Counted from the stretch's first letter, positions 51,848 to 62,281 are shown. The stretch is 64,000 nucleotides of DNA from Saccharomycopsis malanga (GCA_004014935.1 CP025322.1:1240001-1304000), one strand, 5' to 3'. Numbers and translations: made by a program. The notes: generated by a model from the letters alone, not told the origin.

Positions 51848-51995
51848 TTTTTACATAATTGCAAAGAGAATAGATATTAGGACATCATTATAAAGAGGAT
51901 AAATATTTTTACATAATACCAAAGATAATAGATATTAGACGATAATTGCAAAGAGAATAGATATTTTTACATAATATCAAAGAGAATAGATATAA
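51848..51995 (+). repeat. Tandem repeats in the 5' leader of the transporter gene
   Basis: The words TTTTTACATAAT and AAAGAGAATAGATAT recur three to four times between 51848 and 51995, ending 7 bp before the ATG. Likely part of the transcribed leader. Confidence 0.6.
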
Positions 51996-52001
51996 AGAGA
52001 A

Positions 52002-53708
52002 ATGAATGTTACACAGCCACCAGCGCCAGAAGAAGTATTAATTGAGAATACATCGTCGAGTGGGAATGGGAGTTTGAAGGTGTCAGACAATTATGAGCAG
52101 TTGAATACGAACGATGCAGAGCATAATGAGATTGAAGAGGTGGGGCCAGTTGAGAAAGTGGACTCGAGTGATCCTCGAGTGCGAAACAAGAGATATCATG
52201 GACGTATTCATGATGATGGTAGACGAGAGCTTACGGAACGAGAATGCTACAATAAGTTGGGGTACAATTTTCCAGCATGGAAGAAGTGGATGATATTGAG
52301 TGTGATTTTTGTAGTGCAGCTTTCAATGAACTTCAACACGAGTGTGTATCCCAATGCTCTTCCGTTGATATCAGAGGAGTACAATGTGAGCATGCAAGCA
52401 GCGAGGGTTTCGCAGATGATCTTTCTCATTTCGTATGCTTTTGGATGTGAGCTTTGGGCACCATGGTCGGAGGAATGGGGCCGGAAGCCGATTTTGCAAG
52501 CGTCGTTGTTTTTTGTGAACATTTGGCAGATTCTCGGGGGGTTGGCACCTAATTTTGGCTCGATAATTGTGGCACGGTTTCTCGGGGGCATTTCGTCGGC
52601 AGGAGGGTCGGTTACTTTGGGAATGGTGGCTGATTTGTACGAGCCAAACGTCCAGGGGTTTGGCGTAGCCTTTATAGTGTTGTCTTCAGTAGGAGGAAGT
52701 GCCATTGGGCCTCCATTTGGTGGCTTGCTCCAGAAATACTGCTCGTGGAGATGGAACTTCTGGGTCCAGTTGATTTTTGGAGGTGTTGTCCAGCTTATGC
52801 ACTTGGTTTTGGTGCCAGAGACCAGAGCAACGATAATTGTGGACAAGGAGGCCAAGAAACTCCGCAAGTCTGGCGAAGATGACAACATTTACGGCCCCTC
52901 TGAGATCCACGGCAGAAAAATCCCATTCAAACAAGTCATCAAGATCTGGACGCGTCCCTTTGAAATGTTTCTTCGCGAGCCAATTGTCTTGTGCTTGTCT
53001 CTTTTGTCGGGCTTTTCTGACGCCTTGATCTTCATTTGCATGGAGTCCTTCAGCTTGGTCTACGCCCAGTGGGGCTTTGGGCCTGTGGGCTGCGGCTTGG
53101 CTTTCATTCCTGTCATCATTGGGTATCTCATAGCATACGGCATCCACTTGCCAGATGTCGCCCGCCAAATCCGCATTTTCAACAGACACGGAGCAGAGGC
53201 CAGATTGGCAGAACGTAGATTGCTCCTCTTGTTGTTCATTGCCCCATTGGAGGCTATTGGCTTGTTCGGCTTTGCCTGGACGTCCATGGGCCCTTCCTAC
53301 AACCCTTGGATCGCCCCGATGATCTTCACTTGCTTGATAGCCATTGCAAATTACAGCATTTACATGTCCACCATCGACTACATGATTGCTGCTTATGGCC
53401 CTTACTCTGCCTCTGCAACTGGCGGCAACGGCTTTTCCAGAGACTTTTTGGCCGGTGTAGCCATCATGTATGCCACCCCAATGTACGAGAACATTGGCCA
53501 TAAACACCATTTGCAGTGGGCCAGCACCCTTCTCGGCTGCTTGGCCTTGTTTGTCGCTATTCCAATCTACGTCTTTTACTGGAAAGGTCCTGTCATCAGA
53601 CACAAGTCCAAGTTTGCCCAAACTTTGGCTGCTGATAGACAGGTTCTCGACATTGAGAATAAAGAAATCAGCAAGGCTCCTGATGTTGAACACAAGGAGG
53701 TGGTTTAA
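52002..53708 (+). CDS. MFS transporter, DHA1 (drug:H+ antiporter) family
   Basis: 568 residues with twelve hydrophobic segments after a 90-residue acidic cytosolic N-terminus. TM1 begins WMILSVIFVVQLSMNFNTS. Motif A appears as SEEWGRKPIL between TM2 and TM3, and the antiporter motif C as GGSAIGPPFGG in TM5. A central loop contains EIHGRKIPFKQV. The general pattern resembles the Candida NAG3/NAG4 and related DHA1 transporters that export drugs, polyamines or organic acids; the substrate cannot be told. I saw no CTG codons. The unusual TGCATGCA-rich promoter and repeated leader suggest tight or morphogenetic regulation. Start ATG at 52002. Confidence 0.88.
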   Translation: MNVTQPPAPEEVLIENTSSSGNGSLKVSDNYEQLNTNDAEHNEIEEVGPVEKVDSSDPRVRNKRYHGRIHDDGRRELTERECYNKLGYNFPAWKKWMILSVIFVVQLSMNFNTSVYPNALPLISEEYNVSMQAARVSQMIFLISYAFGCELWAPWSEEWGRKPILQASLFFVNIWQILGGLAPNFGSIIVARFLGGISSAGGSVTLGMVADLYEPNVQGFGVAFIVLSSVGGSAIGPPFGGLLQKYCSWRWNFWVQLIFGGVVQLMHLVLVPETRATIIVDKEAKKLRKSGEDDNIYGPSEIHGRKIPFKQVIKIWTRPFEMFLREPIVLCLSLLSGFSDALIFICMESFSLVYAQWGFGPVGCGLAFIPVIIGYLIAYGIHLPDVARQIRIFNRHGAEARLAERRLLLLLFIAPLEAIGLFGFAWTSMGPSYNPWIAPMIFTCLIAIANYSIYMSTIDYMIAAYGPYSASATGGNGFSRDFLAGVAIMYATPMYENIGHKHHLQWASTLLGCLALFVAIPIYVFYWKGPVIRHKSKFAQTLAADRQVLDIENKEISKAPDVEHKEVV

Positions 53709-53800
53709 GAAAATTAGCTTAGCCATGGTGTACGTATTTTGTTGCTCAATTAATGTTATAGATTTGTTAATTAGTATGTATGTTTATAATAATAATAATC

Positions 53801-53932
53801 CACTGGGCCGTATGGCTCGGTGGTCAGCGCTTTCGTGACACCGGTCAGAATATTATAAAAGACAGTACCCTTGGACATGCCTATATACGAAACTGATATG
53901 CACCGGGCTCGAAATATATGATTATTATTATT
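53801..53932 (+). mobile_element. SINE copy 10: short subfamily
   Basis: Head with A box ATGGCTCGGTGG, then a direct join to the AGAATATTAT block, conserved 3' end CACCGGGCTCGAAATATATG and an ATT tail; about 132 bp. It shares the internal deletion of copy 4. The target is itself a TAA repeat, so a duplication cannot be seen. Confidence 0.8.
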
Positions 53933-54115
53933 ACTTGTCATAATATCTAGATCAAAAGCCAAGTAGTCAAATCTATTAAAACAAACTTTTCTATATCCCA
54001 TACTTTCTAATACTTGGATCAAAATACCTCTTTTTATGTAAAAGCCAGTCTGTTCATAATAATGTTTTAAATTTGTATAGTTTTAGAGAAGAAACTATTT
54101 TAAATATGAAGGAAG

Positions 54116-54190
54116 CCCACTGGGCCGTATGTCAGACAGTTGCACTTGTCTGTGGAATCACATTCAGGATAATAAAAGCAGTGAGAATTT
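54116..54190. mobile_element. SINE copy 11: inverted chimera of two SINE pieces
   Basis: Sixteen bases of the plus-sense head (CCCACTGGGCCGTATG, 54116-54131) are joined directly to the minus-sense body block CAGACAGTTGCACTTGTCTG and on to AAAAGCAGTGAGA. The head-to-inverted-body junction could come from twin priming or later rearrangement. Confidence 0.7.
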
Positions 54191-54856
54191 TTATCAGATT
54201 GTTTGAAAAAGTGTATCATTGGTGCTAAACTCCTATATGCTGCCAATCGTATGGTTTGAACGACTAAAAACATTTGTTTACAATTGGTCTTCTTGCTTTT
54301 TCTTTTCTACAAGTTTTTATTGGCTCGATTTCTCAGTCAATACCCAAATCTTAGCCACTTCCTCATTGTTTTGTTATCCTTACCGTTCAACACTACTGTC
54401 TCGAGCCTCAATTTGTAATAACTCTTGTACAATTGTTGGTTAAATTATGTACTAATCAAAGCTACAAATAAGAATGCAACCTCAAAACTAAATATACAAA
54501 ATATATTCATTTTGGAATCTAGACTTATTTTATGCCTTTATTTCCTTTGGCCGTCCTTAACATGATTCGAATAAAATACATTTTCCTTCATACTTATTAA
54601 GTCAAGTAAAAAAAGGCTTTTTAACATTTTTCTGTACACCTTCAAAGTTACACAGGTCTCCAAGTTGAGTAAAGTCAACTAAGAAGTAACACACTAATGA
54701 AATCAAGTATATAAAATGTCATACTCTGAACTTCTTCATAATGAAATGACAAAAAACTTGATAATTGGTCTGATTTACAACAATGACACTCTGCCAAAGC
54801 AAACCACTCTTAAAGTTCAAAAGATAAAATCATTATATAATACTAATACTAAAGAC
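54191..54856. other. Intergenic DNA between SINE copies
   Basis: AT-rich, no gene recognised. Confidence 0.4.
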
Positions 54857-55204
54857 AATCACTGGGCCATTTGGCTCAGTGGTCCGTGCTCTCGAAGAAG
54901 AGAAAAACAAGACCTAACAAAAACACGGGTTCGATTCCCAAGACGACACTTTTACTCGCTGCTTTTACTATACTGAACGTGGTTTCCACAGGCAAGGGCA
55001 ACTGTCTGAAATACGACCTAGACGAAAGTCTAGTGCTTACTTTCCAACCCATCGGGTGTTCAGAAAAGCCAGCGAGAAGTTTACAATGACTGGGACACTT
55101 GGGTTTTTTCCCACTGGGTTTTACCAAGTCCCCTTAGACATAGCGCGTACATACGGAACTGATATGTACTGGGCTTGAAATATAAGATTATTATTATTAT
55201 TATT
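54857..55204 (+). mobile_element. SINE copy 12: full-length reference copy with perfect target-site duplication
   Basis: 348 bp. A box TTTGGCTCAGTGG (from 54871), B box GGGTTCGATTCCC (54928-54940), stem-loop CTAGACGAAAGTCTAG (55018-55033), hairpin-like GGGTTTTTTCCC block, conserved 3' end ACTGGGCTTGAAATATAAG and (ATT)n tail. Flanked by identical ATACTAAAGAC at 54846-54856 and 55205-55215. The perfect duplication suggests it is recent. A run of six T in the body could act as a pol III terminator. Confidence 0.93.
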
Positions 55205-55215
55205 ATACTAAAGAC

Positions 55216-56222
55216 CAAATGAATTACTCTAATAAAGTGTTATCATATGGGGTCAGTATGACACATGCATAATTGTACGTCTCTCTGTTTGCTATACTAT
55301 GATGCTACATATGATGCTACATAGTTACCCTGACTAGATTCTTCCAAATTGTTCCAAATAACAGGGTGAAATACCCCATAATAACTAAACTTTTCTCATA
55401 TAGACATCGAACTGACCTACTGATTTGTGCATGTACATGCATAACCATGTTGTGCCTCAGTATGTTCCAGGAACAAATTAATTTATATCAGACCACTCAA
55501 GACCGCCATGGCTGGTGGTTCAGCTTACCATAAAACAAGCCAAAGTGTTTTTTTACTGCAAGGAATTAAGTTTTCTAAACTTATTCAAATAACAGTTGAA
55601 AGAGCCAATCAAAAGATGAAATAGCGGATAAACAACTACAGTTCTTAGGTCATTCCCTTCCAGAGCCCAAAACCACGAATATCTGCTCACAACTCCTCCT
55701 CCTGGCAGTTACACGCCACTCTCTTCAGTATTACATTATATATGCTACAGTTAGCCCTGAATGGTTTCAAACACATTCGTACTATATAGAATGCATGTCA
55801 ATGCTTGAACATGCACGTGGATGCATGAAGCTGCACAAGAAATCCACCAAATAACGTTATTTAGAATTTAAATATTTAAAATAGACCCAGAATAAGTAAG
55901 TAGCTTGAAGGCCCATGTGAAAAAAACAGTCTCATTTTACTGCAAGTAGTGTCAGATGTTCAATGTAATGTTGGAGCATTTCCTGTTTTCACCACTAGCA
56001 CCATTCAGACCTGAATGAACTACTTACTTTTCTGTGTTGTATGCACGTATATGCATCATCATGCATCACACTTCCGACACACACATCAGACTGCAGCAAA
56101 AAAGACGAAGTGAAAAAATTGATGGTATAAGGGCATCTCTCAAAATATATTATTAGTGCTTGGAAAGACAACTTTTGAGGGACGTAATATTGTATATAAC
56201 GCTACCAGCATTTACAGGCGGC
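55216..56222. promoter_or_regulatory. Upstream region of RRP43
   Basis: About 1 kb with scattered TGCAT words (55430-55830, 56040-56065) and an RRPE-like TGAAAAAATT at 56111-56120 about 100 bp before the start. Confidence 0.4.
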
Positions 56223-57449
56223 ATGTCAGAAACATTTCAGCTCAAGTCGGCATCGTTTGCGCCGGAAGTTCTTGCGAGAATAGCGCCGGATCTTTCGTTG
56301 CAAAGGCATTTATCGTTGGGAGTAAGACCATGTCTCCGAGCATTTGAAGAGTTCAAGACAGTTCAGGTCCATTCCAAATTGGACTCTATCAACAGATACG
56401 GGAGCGATGGCCAGGTTAATGGCAAATCCACGACGTTGGGGTCAGCAAATGTAAAGTGTGGGAACACAATAGTGTCGTGCACAATCAGTGGTGGATTTGT
56501 AGAGGAATTACGGCCAGTAGATGAGATTGACGAGAATGTGAAAGAGTATGAAAAGATATACGACCAAAGCAAGAAAAGCAGTGATTTGTGTAGCACGCAC
56601 AGAGGGTTAGACAGCTACAGAACAGTGTATCCTATAGTGGAGATAGAACGGGGCAGATCAGGTCCTCCTACTGATGAGGAGATGATTCTTTCACAGACGT
56701 TATGTGACTCTGTGCTAAATGCAAGAATCATACCAAAAGAATCCTTGGATATCAATTTAGGATTGAAAACCGTAGATCAGAACAGTAAAGTGCACATTGT
56801 ATATCCGCAGGGCCAGGAAGACGAAGACTTTTTAGGTTTCAGACCTACAAAAAAGTATTCGTTTGTGTTGTATGCCAGCATTCAAGTGTTCAGCAGATCA
56901 GGCCCTCTATTTGACATTGTATGGCTTGCTCTATTATCTGCTCTCAAGTCCACAAGATTGCCACATGTTTACTTCGACGAGAAGAACTCTAGCATGCTCC
57001 ATGACTTGAGCTCCTTGTCTAGCAAAAATAGTGTCAAGAATGGCACAATCTCTGCAAGATCTAGTTTGCAGGTCGTCTGTGACCCTGCGAAAAGTTACAG
57101 CTTAAAACTCAATAATCCGGACACATATGCCACCACCGTAGGAGTCATAAAATTGGACAAAGAGTTCAAAGTGGCTGCTGAACATGTCACGAGCGAGGAC
57201 CTCAATGTAATGCAAGTTGACAGTAAAGACTTGTCTGAAGATAACCCTATATTAATATGTGATATTGAGGGCGATGCAGAGGAAAGCGCGATCGCTTCCA
57301 GAATATCTGTTATTCCAGCACAAGACTCTAATCAGGACAATCTTGTGTCCTTGTCAGTGCTTGGAGGAGGCACCAAAGTCACTAAGGACGTGTTACATAA
57401 AGCAATACATTTGGCCAGACTTAGATCAAACTATTTGCTGCAGCTATAA
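56223..57449 (+). CDS. RRP43: Exosome core subunit Rrp43
   Basis: 408 residues from the ATG at 56223 (MSETFQLKSASFAPEVLARI); the longer frame starts at a TTG. A catalytically inert RNase PH-like subunit of the nuclear and cytoplasmic exosome ring. APDLSLQRHLSLGVRPCLR at the N-terminus is almost the yeast sequence. YPIVEIERGRSGPPTDEEM, SGPLFDIVWLALLSALKS and the C-terminal LGGGTKVTKDVLHKAIHLARLR all match. Ends NYLLQL. Head-to-tail with RBA50. Confidence 0.95.
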   Translation: MSETFQLKSASFAPEVLARIAPDLSLQRHLSLGVRPCLRAFEEFKTVQVHSKLDSINRYGSDGQVNGKSTTLGSANVKCGNTIVSCTISGGFVEELRPVDEIDENVKEYEKIYDQSKKSSDLCSTHRGLDSYRTVYPIVEIERGRSGPPTDEEMILSQTLCDSVLNARIIPKESLDINLGLKTVDQNSKVHIVYPQGQEDEDFLGFRPTKKYSFVLYASIQVFSRSGPLFDIVWLALLSALKSTRLPHVYFDEKNSSMLHDLSSLSSKNSVKNGTISARSSLQVVCDPAKSYSLKLNNPDTYATTVGVIKLDKEFKVAAEHVTSEDLNVMQVDSKDLSEDNPILICDIEGDAEESAIASRISVIPAQDSNQDNLVSLSVLGGGTKVTKDVLHKAIHLARLRSNYLLQL

Positions 57450-57496
57450 TAAACTCAACATAATTTGATTGATGTGCTGAATTATTGTAAGAAAAC

Positions 57497-57600
57497 CCCT
57501 GGGCCGTAAGAGTAAAAGACCTGGCTGCATAATTAAGCAGATAGTACTCTTGGAGAAGAGAAAAAAGACCTGTGCTTTGAAATCGTGTCATGGAGTTTAA
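57497..57600 (+). mobile_element. SINE copy 13: decayed head fragment
   Basis: CCCTGGGCCGTAAG, an insert, then GTACTCTTGGAGAAGAGAAA and AAGACCTG match the family head. A and B boxes are decayed and no body follows. Confidence 0.6.
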
Positions 57601-57703
57601 AACCCCGTCGAGAATTAAATTCTAGTACACATTTGCTGTACTATTAATGAGCCTTACATATGGTATTGTTGTTCCTGGTATATTAGCATTTCATTATATA
57701 TAA

Positions 57704-57938
57704 AATAATAATATCTTACATTTCAAGCCCAGTAAATATCAGTTTCGTATATAAACGCTATGTCTAAAGGGACTTGATAAAACCCAATAATGTTTTGTTG
57801 ATCACAATCTTCTGACCCTATTGGTTGAAACAAGAACTAGACTTTGGTCATTATTATAAAATTGTTCGTCTCGGGAATCGAACCCGTAGGTATTTTTTCT
57901 CCGAGTGCACTAACCACTGAGCCATCATGCCCAGTGGC
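57704..57938 (-). mobile_element. SINE copy 14: compact copy with tRNA-like box spacing
   Basis: A box (CCACTGAGCCA on +, 57913-57923) and B box within GGGAATCGAACCC (57876-57888) are close to the spacing of a true tRNA. The minus-strand CGGGTTCGATTCCCG folds as a T arm. The body is shortened, and the 3' end and short ATT tail are present. No target-site duplication recognised. Confidence 0.82.
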
Positions 57939-58153
57939 TATACGCATGTTCTGCATGCATCTTTACTCTTTCAATACATAACTATAACTAATCCAGGCGA
58001 AGCCTGAGGGATGTAGAAAACAAAAAAGAGTCTAATAAATTATCTATTCGAAATAACAAATTAATCCAATAAGTAACTGGTCTGCCACTATATATAGTCA
58101 GTGAAAAATAACGTGACTATCAGGTGCCCTGCAGATATATGCAAAATTCAACA

Positions 58154-58163
58154 TGAAAAATTG
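58154..58163. promoter_or_regulatory. RRPE-like element before RBA50
   Basis: TGAAAAATTG, close to the ribosome-biogenesis element TGAAAAATTTT, 68 bp before the start codon. Confidence 0.35.
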
Positions 58164-58230
58164 TGGATGATGATTTCATCTACTTAAGTTGTATAATTCT
58201 TGAGTAAAGACAAAACTAAACTGGTTTAAG

Positions 58231-59517
58231 ATGGACTTTATTGGAGATATAGTGGAGAAGGAGGTGGCTGCGCCTCTGGAGGATGATTTGACGCAGATGG
58301 TGCAGTCTACAGAGAAGCTTGAGATTAATAGAAAGCCATCGCGGTGGAGACAAAGATTGCAAGCCAAAAAGATTGCCTCTATTTCTAGTATTTCCAACGA
58401 CTTTGAAGACGAAGCCAAAAAGCTTGAAGAGACCAAGGGGGATGGTGATTTGACGGAAAAGGAGAAGATTCATCTTGAAAATCTCAAATTGTTAGCATCG
58501 ATGAGTCCCGAGCAGCTAGCCAAGGAAAAAGAGGAATTGTTTGAAAGCATTGATCCAAAGATATTGAACGCGTTGATGAGAAAGTCTGTCAAGAGCGACC
58601 AATATTTGCAAGGCGGTGCAAAGGAAGAGGTAAAACATGCTGAGCAGAAGGATGTAAAGAAAGATGTCAAAAAAGATGTTAGCAAAGCTTCTAACAAAAA
58701 GATTCTGTTTGATGAAAATGTAAAAATTATTGATGATTTGAACAAACAATACAATCCTGCTGTAGCTTATGAAGAGGAGGGTCTGCCAATACCAACCAGC
58801 GAACAATTATTAAAGGCAGATCGTATGGAGGCACAGGATTTATTCAGTACAGTTCATTTTCCCAAGAATCCACGGCCAGAAAACGATGACGATTACAAGC
58901 TTGATATTGATGATCCAGACTTTTTGGAAAAGCTTCATGACAAGTATTTTCCAGATTTACCAAAGGACGTGGACAAGTTGAAATGGATGGAGCCTGTTGC
59001 TTCGTTGAACGATGCAGACACAGTTCTAGAGCCAGAGGATCTTCGCTTTGACTTCAGTGGAAATATTGTGGCCGCAGATCCAGAAACAATACAGAAAATT
59101 CCTACTAGTTCAGGGCTATACCACCATAGTGCAAACCCACAGCTTCCTGGCTACACTTTGCTGGAACTATCCAGCTTGTGCCGGTCTAGATTCAACTCCC
59201 AGCGTTGCATCGCTATCAGAACTACAGGAAGAATCTTGTACAAGTTGGGTATCCACAAGTATGACATCATTGCTGACACCAACGAAGAGGAAACTGACGG
59301 AATCAACACCCTGACAAACCCTGAGCTTAAAAAAGAATTTGAATCCAGTCTTTGGAAACAAGTTGCCAAACTTCAGATCATTCCAATCCTCATGAACTCA
59401 TCTGACGAGAAACTCACCTCTAGCTTGAGTGTCAGAAACTACGCCATTGAGGCACTCTGGCTCTTCAAACAAGGAGGAGGCGATAAAGCATTGGAATCGA
59501 TCAGCGAACAGCAGTAA
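58231..59517 (+). CDS. RBA50: RNA polymerase II assembly factor Rba50 (RPAP1 family)
   Basis: 428 residues (S. cerevisiae Rba50 439). Needed for assembly of RNA polymerase II, binding Rpb3 and others in the cytoplasm. The RPAP1-N part includes RKPSRWRQRLQAKK and MSPEQLAKEKEELFESIDPKIL; a charged Lys/Asp linker follows (KDVKKDVKKDVSK). The RPAP1-C part shows KLKWMEPV, LRFDFSGNIV, GYTLLELSSLCRSRFNSQRC and TTGRILYKLG. All are family hallmarks. Start ATG at 58231. Confidence 0.93.
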   Translation: MDFIGDIVEKEVAAPLEDDLTQMVQSTEKLEINRKPSRWRQRLQAKKIASISSISNDFEDEAKKLEETKGDGDLTEKEKIHLENLKLLASMSPEQLAKEKEELFESIDPKILNALMRKSVKSDQYLQGGAKEEVKHAEQKDVKKDVKKDVSKASNKKILFDENVKIIDDLNKQYNPAVAYEEEGLPIPTSEQLLKADRMEAQDLFSTVHFPKNPRPENDDDYKLDIDDPDFLEKLHDKYFPDLPKDVDKLKWMEPVASLNDADTVLEPEDLRFDFSGNIVAADPETIQKIPTSSGLYHHSANPQLPGYTLLELSSLCRSRFNSQRCIAIRTTGRILYKLGIHKYDIIADTNEEETDGINTLTNPELKKEFESSLWKQVAKLQIIPILMNSSDEKLTSSLSVRNYAIEALWLFKQGGGDKALESISEQQ

Positions 59518-59910
59518 AAACTTATGATATTTAATGATAATAATACATTGTACTTTTGTAATGTTTGTAACAACTTGTGTGTTTTAAATAACCCATTTTA
59601 ATACAGTGCAGGTCTGTTTTTGAAAAGGTTAGATTCTAAATTCAAGAAAATTATGCTGGCCAGGTTTGAACACATTTAACAAGTAGGACCAAAGTATCTT
59701 TCCAGCAAGGCTTTTCAACATGCTATATTATTGTGAAATGCTGAAAAGATGAATTTTGCCAAAAATTTGTAAATAATAGAACAGTTTTCGGAATAATAAA
59801 CTGATAACTGTTCCAGATATGAGAGACGTTTCTGGAGGTACTGTTTACTTTAGGGGATTTCCTTTCTAGAAAGTTTATTTAGATAAATTTTTTTACCATT
59901 CTATGTTAAA

Positions 59911-60048
<138 letters not shown>

Positions 60049-60310
60049 GTTAAAATGTCTTACCGAGACTTTAAGACTTGAAAGGTGAGCATACTCTACA
60101 AAGTTTCATTTACGGTCTTTTTGTTGCTTGAATTCTGTATCAAATAAAACACAAGCTGAGGGTTTGCTGAATAGCATCTGCTAGTTTTAACAGCTGCTAG
60201 TTCACATGATGCAAATCCATTGTTTTTCTATATTGTGACCAATGAAAGCAATGTACCTTAGAATATCACTAAAAAGGGGTTATACAAAACAAGTAATGAA
60301 GAGTTGCCAG

Positions 60311-60311
<1 letters not shown>

Positions 60312-60356
<45 letters not shown>
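60312..60356. repeat. (AT)n microsatellite
   Basis: About 22 uninterrupted AT units. Confidence 0.95.
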
Positions 60357-60359
<3 letters not shown>

Positions 60360-61076
60360 ATGTATTAAAACTTAACAATTAGGAAAGGCTCTGGCTATTA
60401 AACAGCATCTCGAAAATAACTTGAACACTGGAAGGGCTTTGGACAAAAGCAGGCAAAAAAAAAGTTGCCAAGGTATATTTAAGACGAGGAGCTTATAATA
60501 ATATTTAATGTGTTAAGCATAGTTTACATTATAACAGTAACTATAGGTAGATGTCAACATTATCAATTATGCATATTAGAGATGGAATACCCGGTCGCGA
60601 ACGGATAATTCGCCATACATTATTGCTCCAACCAGATGGTTCTCAATATGCTACAATAAGCAAGCAAAATAAAACATTATATAATAACGCCGTAAATACT
60701 AGCTAGTATCACGTATCACGGCATAATCACCTCAAGTATTTATTAGCCGGCACCACTAGTAGTGTTGTGTTGTCTTTCGAACCCCATTTTCCAGAGCAAC
60801 TTTGAGGATTGAATATGTATATATGACAGCTCTCGATCTCCACGTCAATCCTGGACAAACTTTTTTCCTTCACTGATTGCGATTTGGTCAGCCGACTGGC
60901 CATCGCAACTCAACATGTGGATATTGCTACCCACTATGAATAAGCTCAAGGTTTACTGGTAAGTGAGCATGCTGTTTCAGTGGTGTAGGCATATATAGTG
61001 TAGATGAGCCGCTGGTTGTGTGTGCTTATTGTAGCTTGTAATTGTCACAATTGTACGTTGGCTTTCTCTGTTCAAT
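60357..61076. promoter_or_regulatory. Upstream region of the SUR7-family gene
   Basis: 720 bp, AT-rich. TATA-like TATGTATATATG near 60812. A GTAAGT at 60960 could be a leader donor site, but I see no matching acceptor that helps. Confidence 0.35.
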
Positions 61077-62281
61077 ATGTTTCAAAAACGAAGACTTCTT
61101 CCTATCTTGACCACCTTTTTTCTTGCTGGGTATGTATATACAGAAGGTTTCTAGGCAAGACATGTTGGCTAACAGTTAGTGTGTGTGTTTTACTCTTCTT
61201 CATCTTGTTGAATGGTGCGGCAAACAGGGCTGGTTTGCGTAAACTCTACTGGCTTCAGGCTGATACAAGTGGCATTCAAGGCGCTGGCCATTCTGTCTCT
61301 CGGTGGACATACTATAGATTGTGTGGGGTGCTGAATGGAAGAAATTCTGACTGTTCCAAAGCACATGCTGGGTATCCTATTTCTCCCAAAGACAACTTTG
61401 GCTCTAGTAGTGGAATTCCTAGTTCTTTTAACAGCAGCAGAAGAACATATTTTTACCTATCCAAGTTTTCCTATGCGTTTTACTTGATTGCTTTGTTTTT
61501 TGGTGTTCTAGCTCTATTGGCTTCCTTGATAGCCCTATGTGGAGGCACCATTTTAGGCACATTTTCTTTACTCTTCATCTTGGCAACCCTCTTCTTCACC
61601 ATTATTTCATCGGCTTTGATCACTGCTTTGGTTGTCAAAGCTAAACATGCCTTCCAAAACTCGGGCCACAGCGCCTCCATAGGCACAAAACTTATGGCTT
61701 TCACTTGGACCAGTGTCTTCCTTTTGCTTCTCAGCTTGATCTTGGCCTTCTTATATGTCTGTTTGTCTGCTACTCGTAAAAGAAGACATAATAGAAACGT
61801 CAACGACAATGATAGCAGCTCTTACGCAACTGACGAGAAAACTGCCCAAAGAGAGTCCAGCTTTAGAAGACCCAAGTACGGGCCCAATCGACACAGCAGA
61901 CCCTTAACTACAATGAGAGATGAGCCTGCAGCTTTTAATTCGCCTCGACTCAATGGCCAGTATGGCGCAGCATCTGGCGCAGGCCCTATTTATCCTAATG
62001 ACCAGAAGAATATCAAAAGAGACTCTGCTTTTGACCAGCTCAATTCTGGCCCAGACTATTCTCAAACAAACCGTGGATATACCAACCCCAATGCCCCAGT
62101 AGCAGGTGAAACTCAGCCCAGGCCTACGTCACAGTCAAGACCCTATTCCACGGACGACGACGTGATGCTCTCCAACAACCAACATGCTAGTTTGGTTACA
62201 CCCCGTACTATTGTCAGAAGACCTATGTTTGTCTCTCCTAAAGAACGCGATAATTACATTGCTAACAAACTGGCGGAATGA
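61077..62281 (+). CDS. SUR7/PalI-family eisosome membrane protein (two exons)
   Basis: Exons 61077-61129 and 61180-62281 give 384 residues; the intron 61130-61179 has GTATGT, GGCTAAC and TTAG. The spliced N-terminus MFQKRRLLPILTTFFLAG leads straight into TM1 (VCVLLFFILLNGAANRAG), as in Sur7/Fmp45. Next come LRKLYWLQADTSGI, SRWTYYRLCGV and SPKDNFG in the extracellular loop, then TM2-TM4 ending before the basic RKRRHNRNV. KAFQNSG-type and FAFIWTSVF-type motifs of Sur7 appear here as KHAFQNSGHSA and MAFTWTSVFLLLL. The cytosolic tail of about 130 residues is longer than in S. cerevisiae. It likely sits in eisosome furrows; choice among SUR7, FMP45 and PUN1 is open. Confidence 0.85.
61130..61179 (+). 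other. Intron of the SUR7-family gene
   Basis: 50 nt from GTATGT to TTAG with branch-like GGCTAAC only a few bases from the acceptor. Not a multiple of three, and an unspliced frame reads through it, so the naive ORF has a wrong N-terminus. Confidence 0.8.

Noticed and set aside
52686-53726. 346-codon minus-strand frame
   Set aside because: Antisense of the DHA1 transporter; no coherent domain.
54871-54950. SINE heads as functional tRNA genes
   Set aside because: A and B boxes are good, but no acceptor stem closes and no anticodon arm is identifiable. They are tRNA-derived, not tRNAs.
56160-56222. N-terminal extension of RRP43
   Set aside because: Begins at TTG; the ATG at 56223 matches the family start.
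61004-61076. Upstream ATG for the SUR7-family gene
   Set aside because: Gives a Cys-rich leader and runs through an intron; the spliced start at 61077 restores the family N-terminus.
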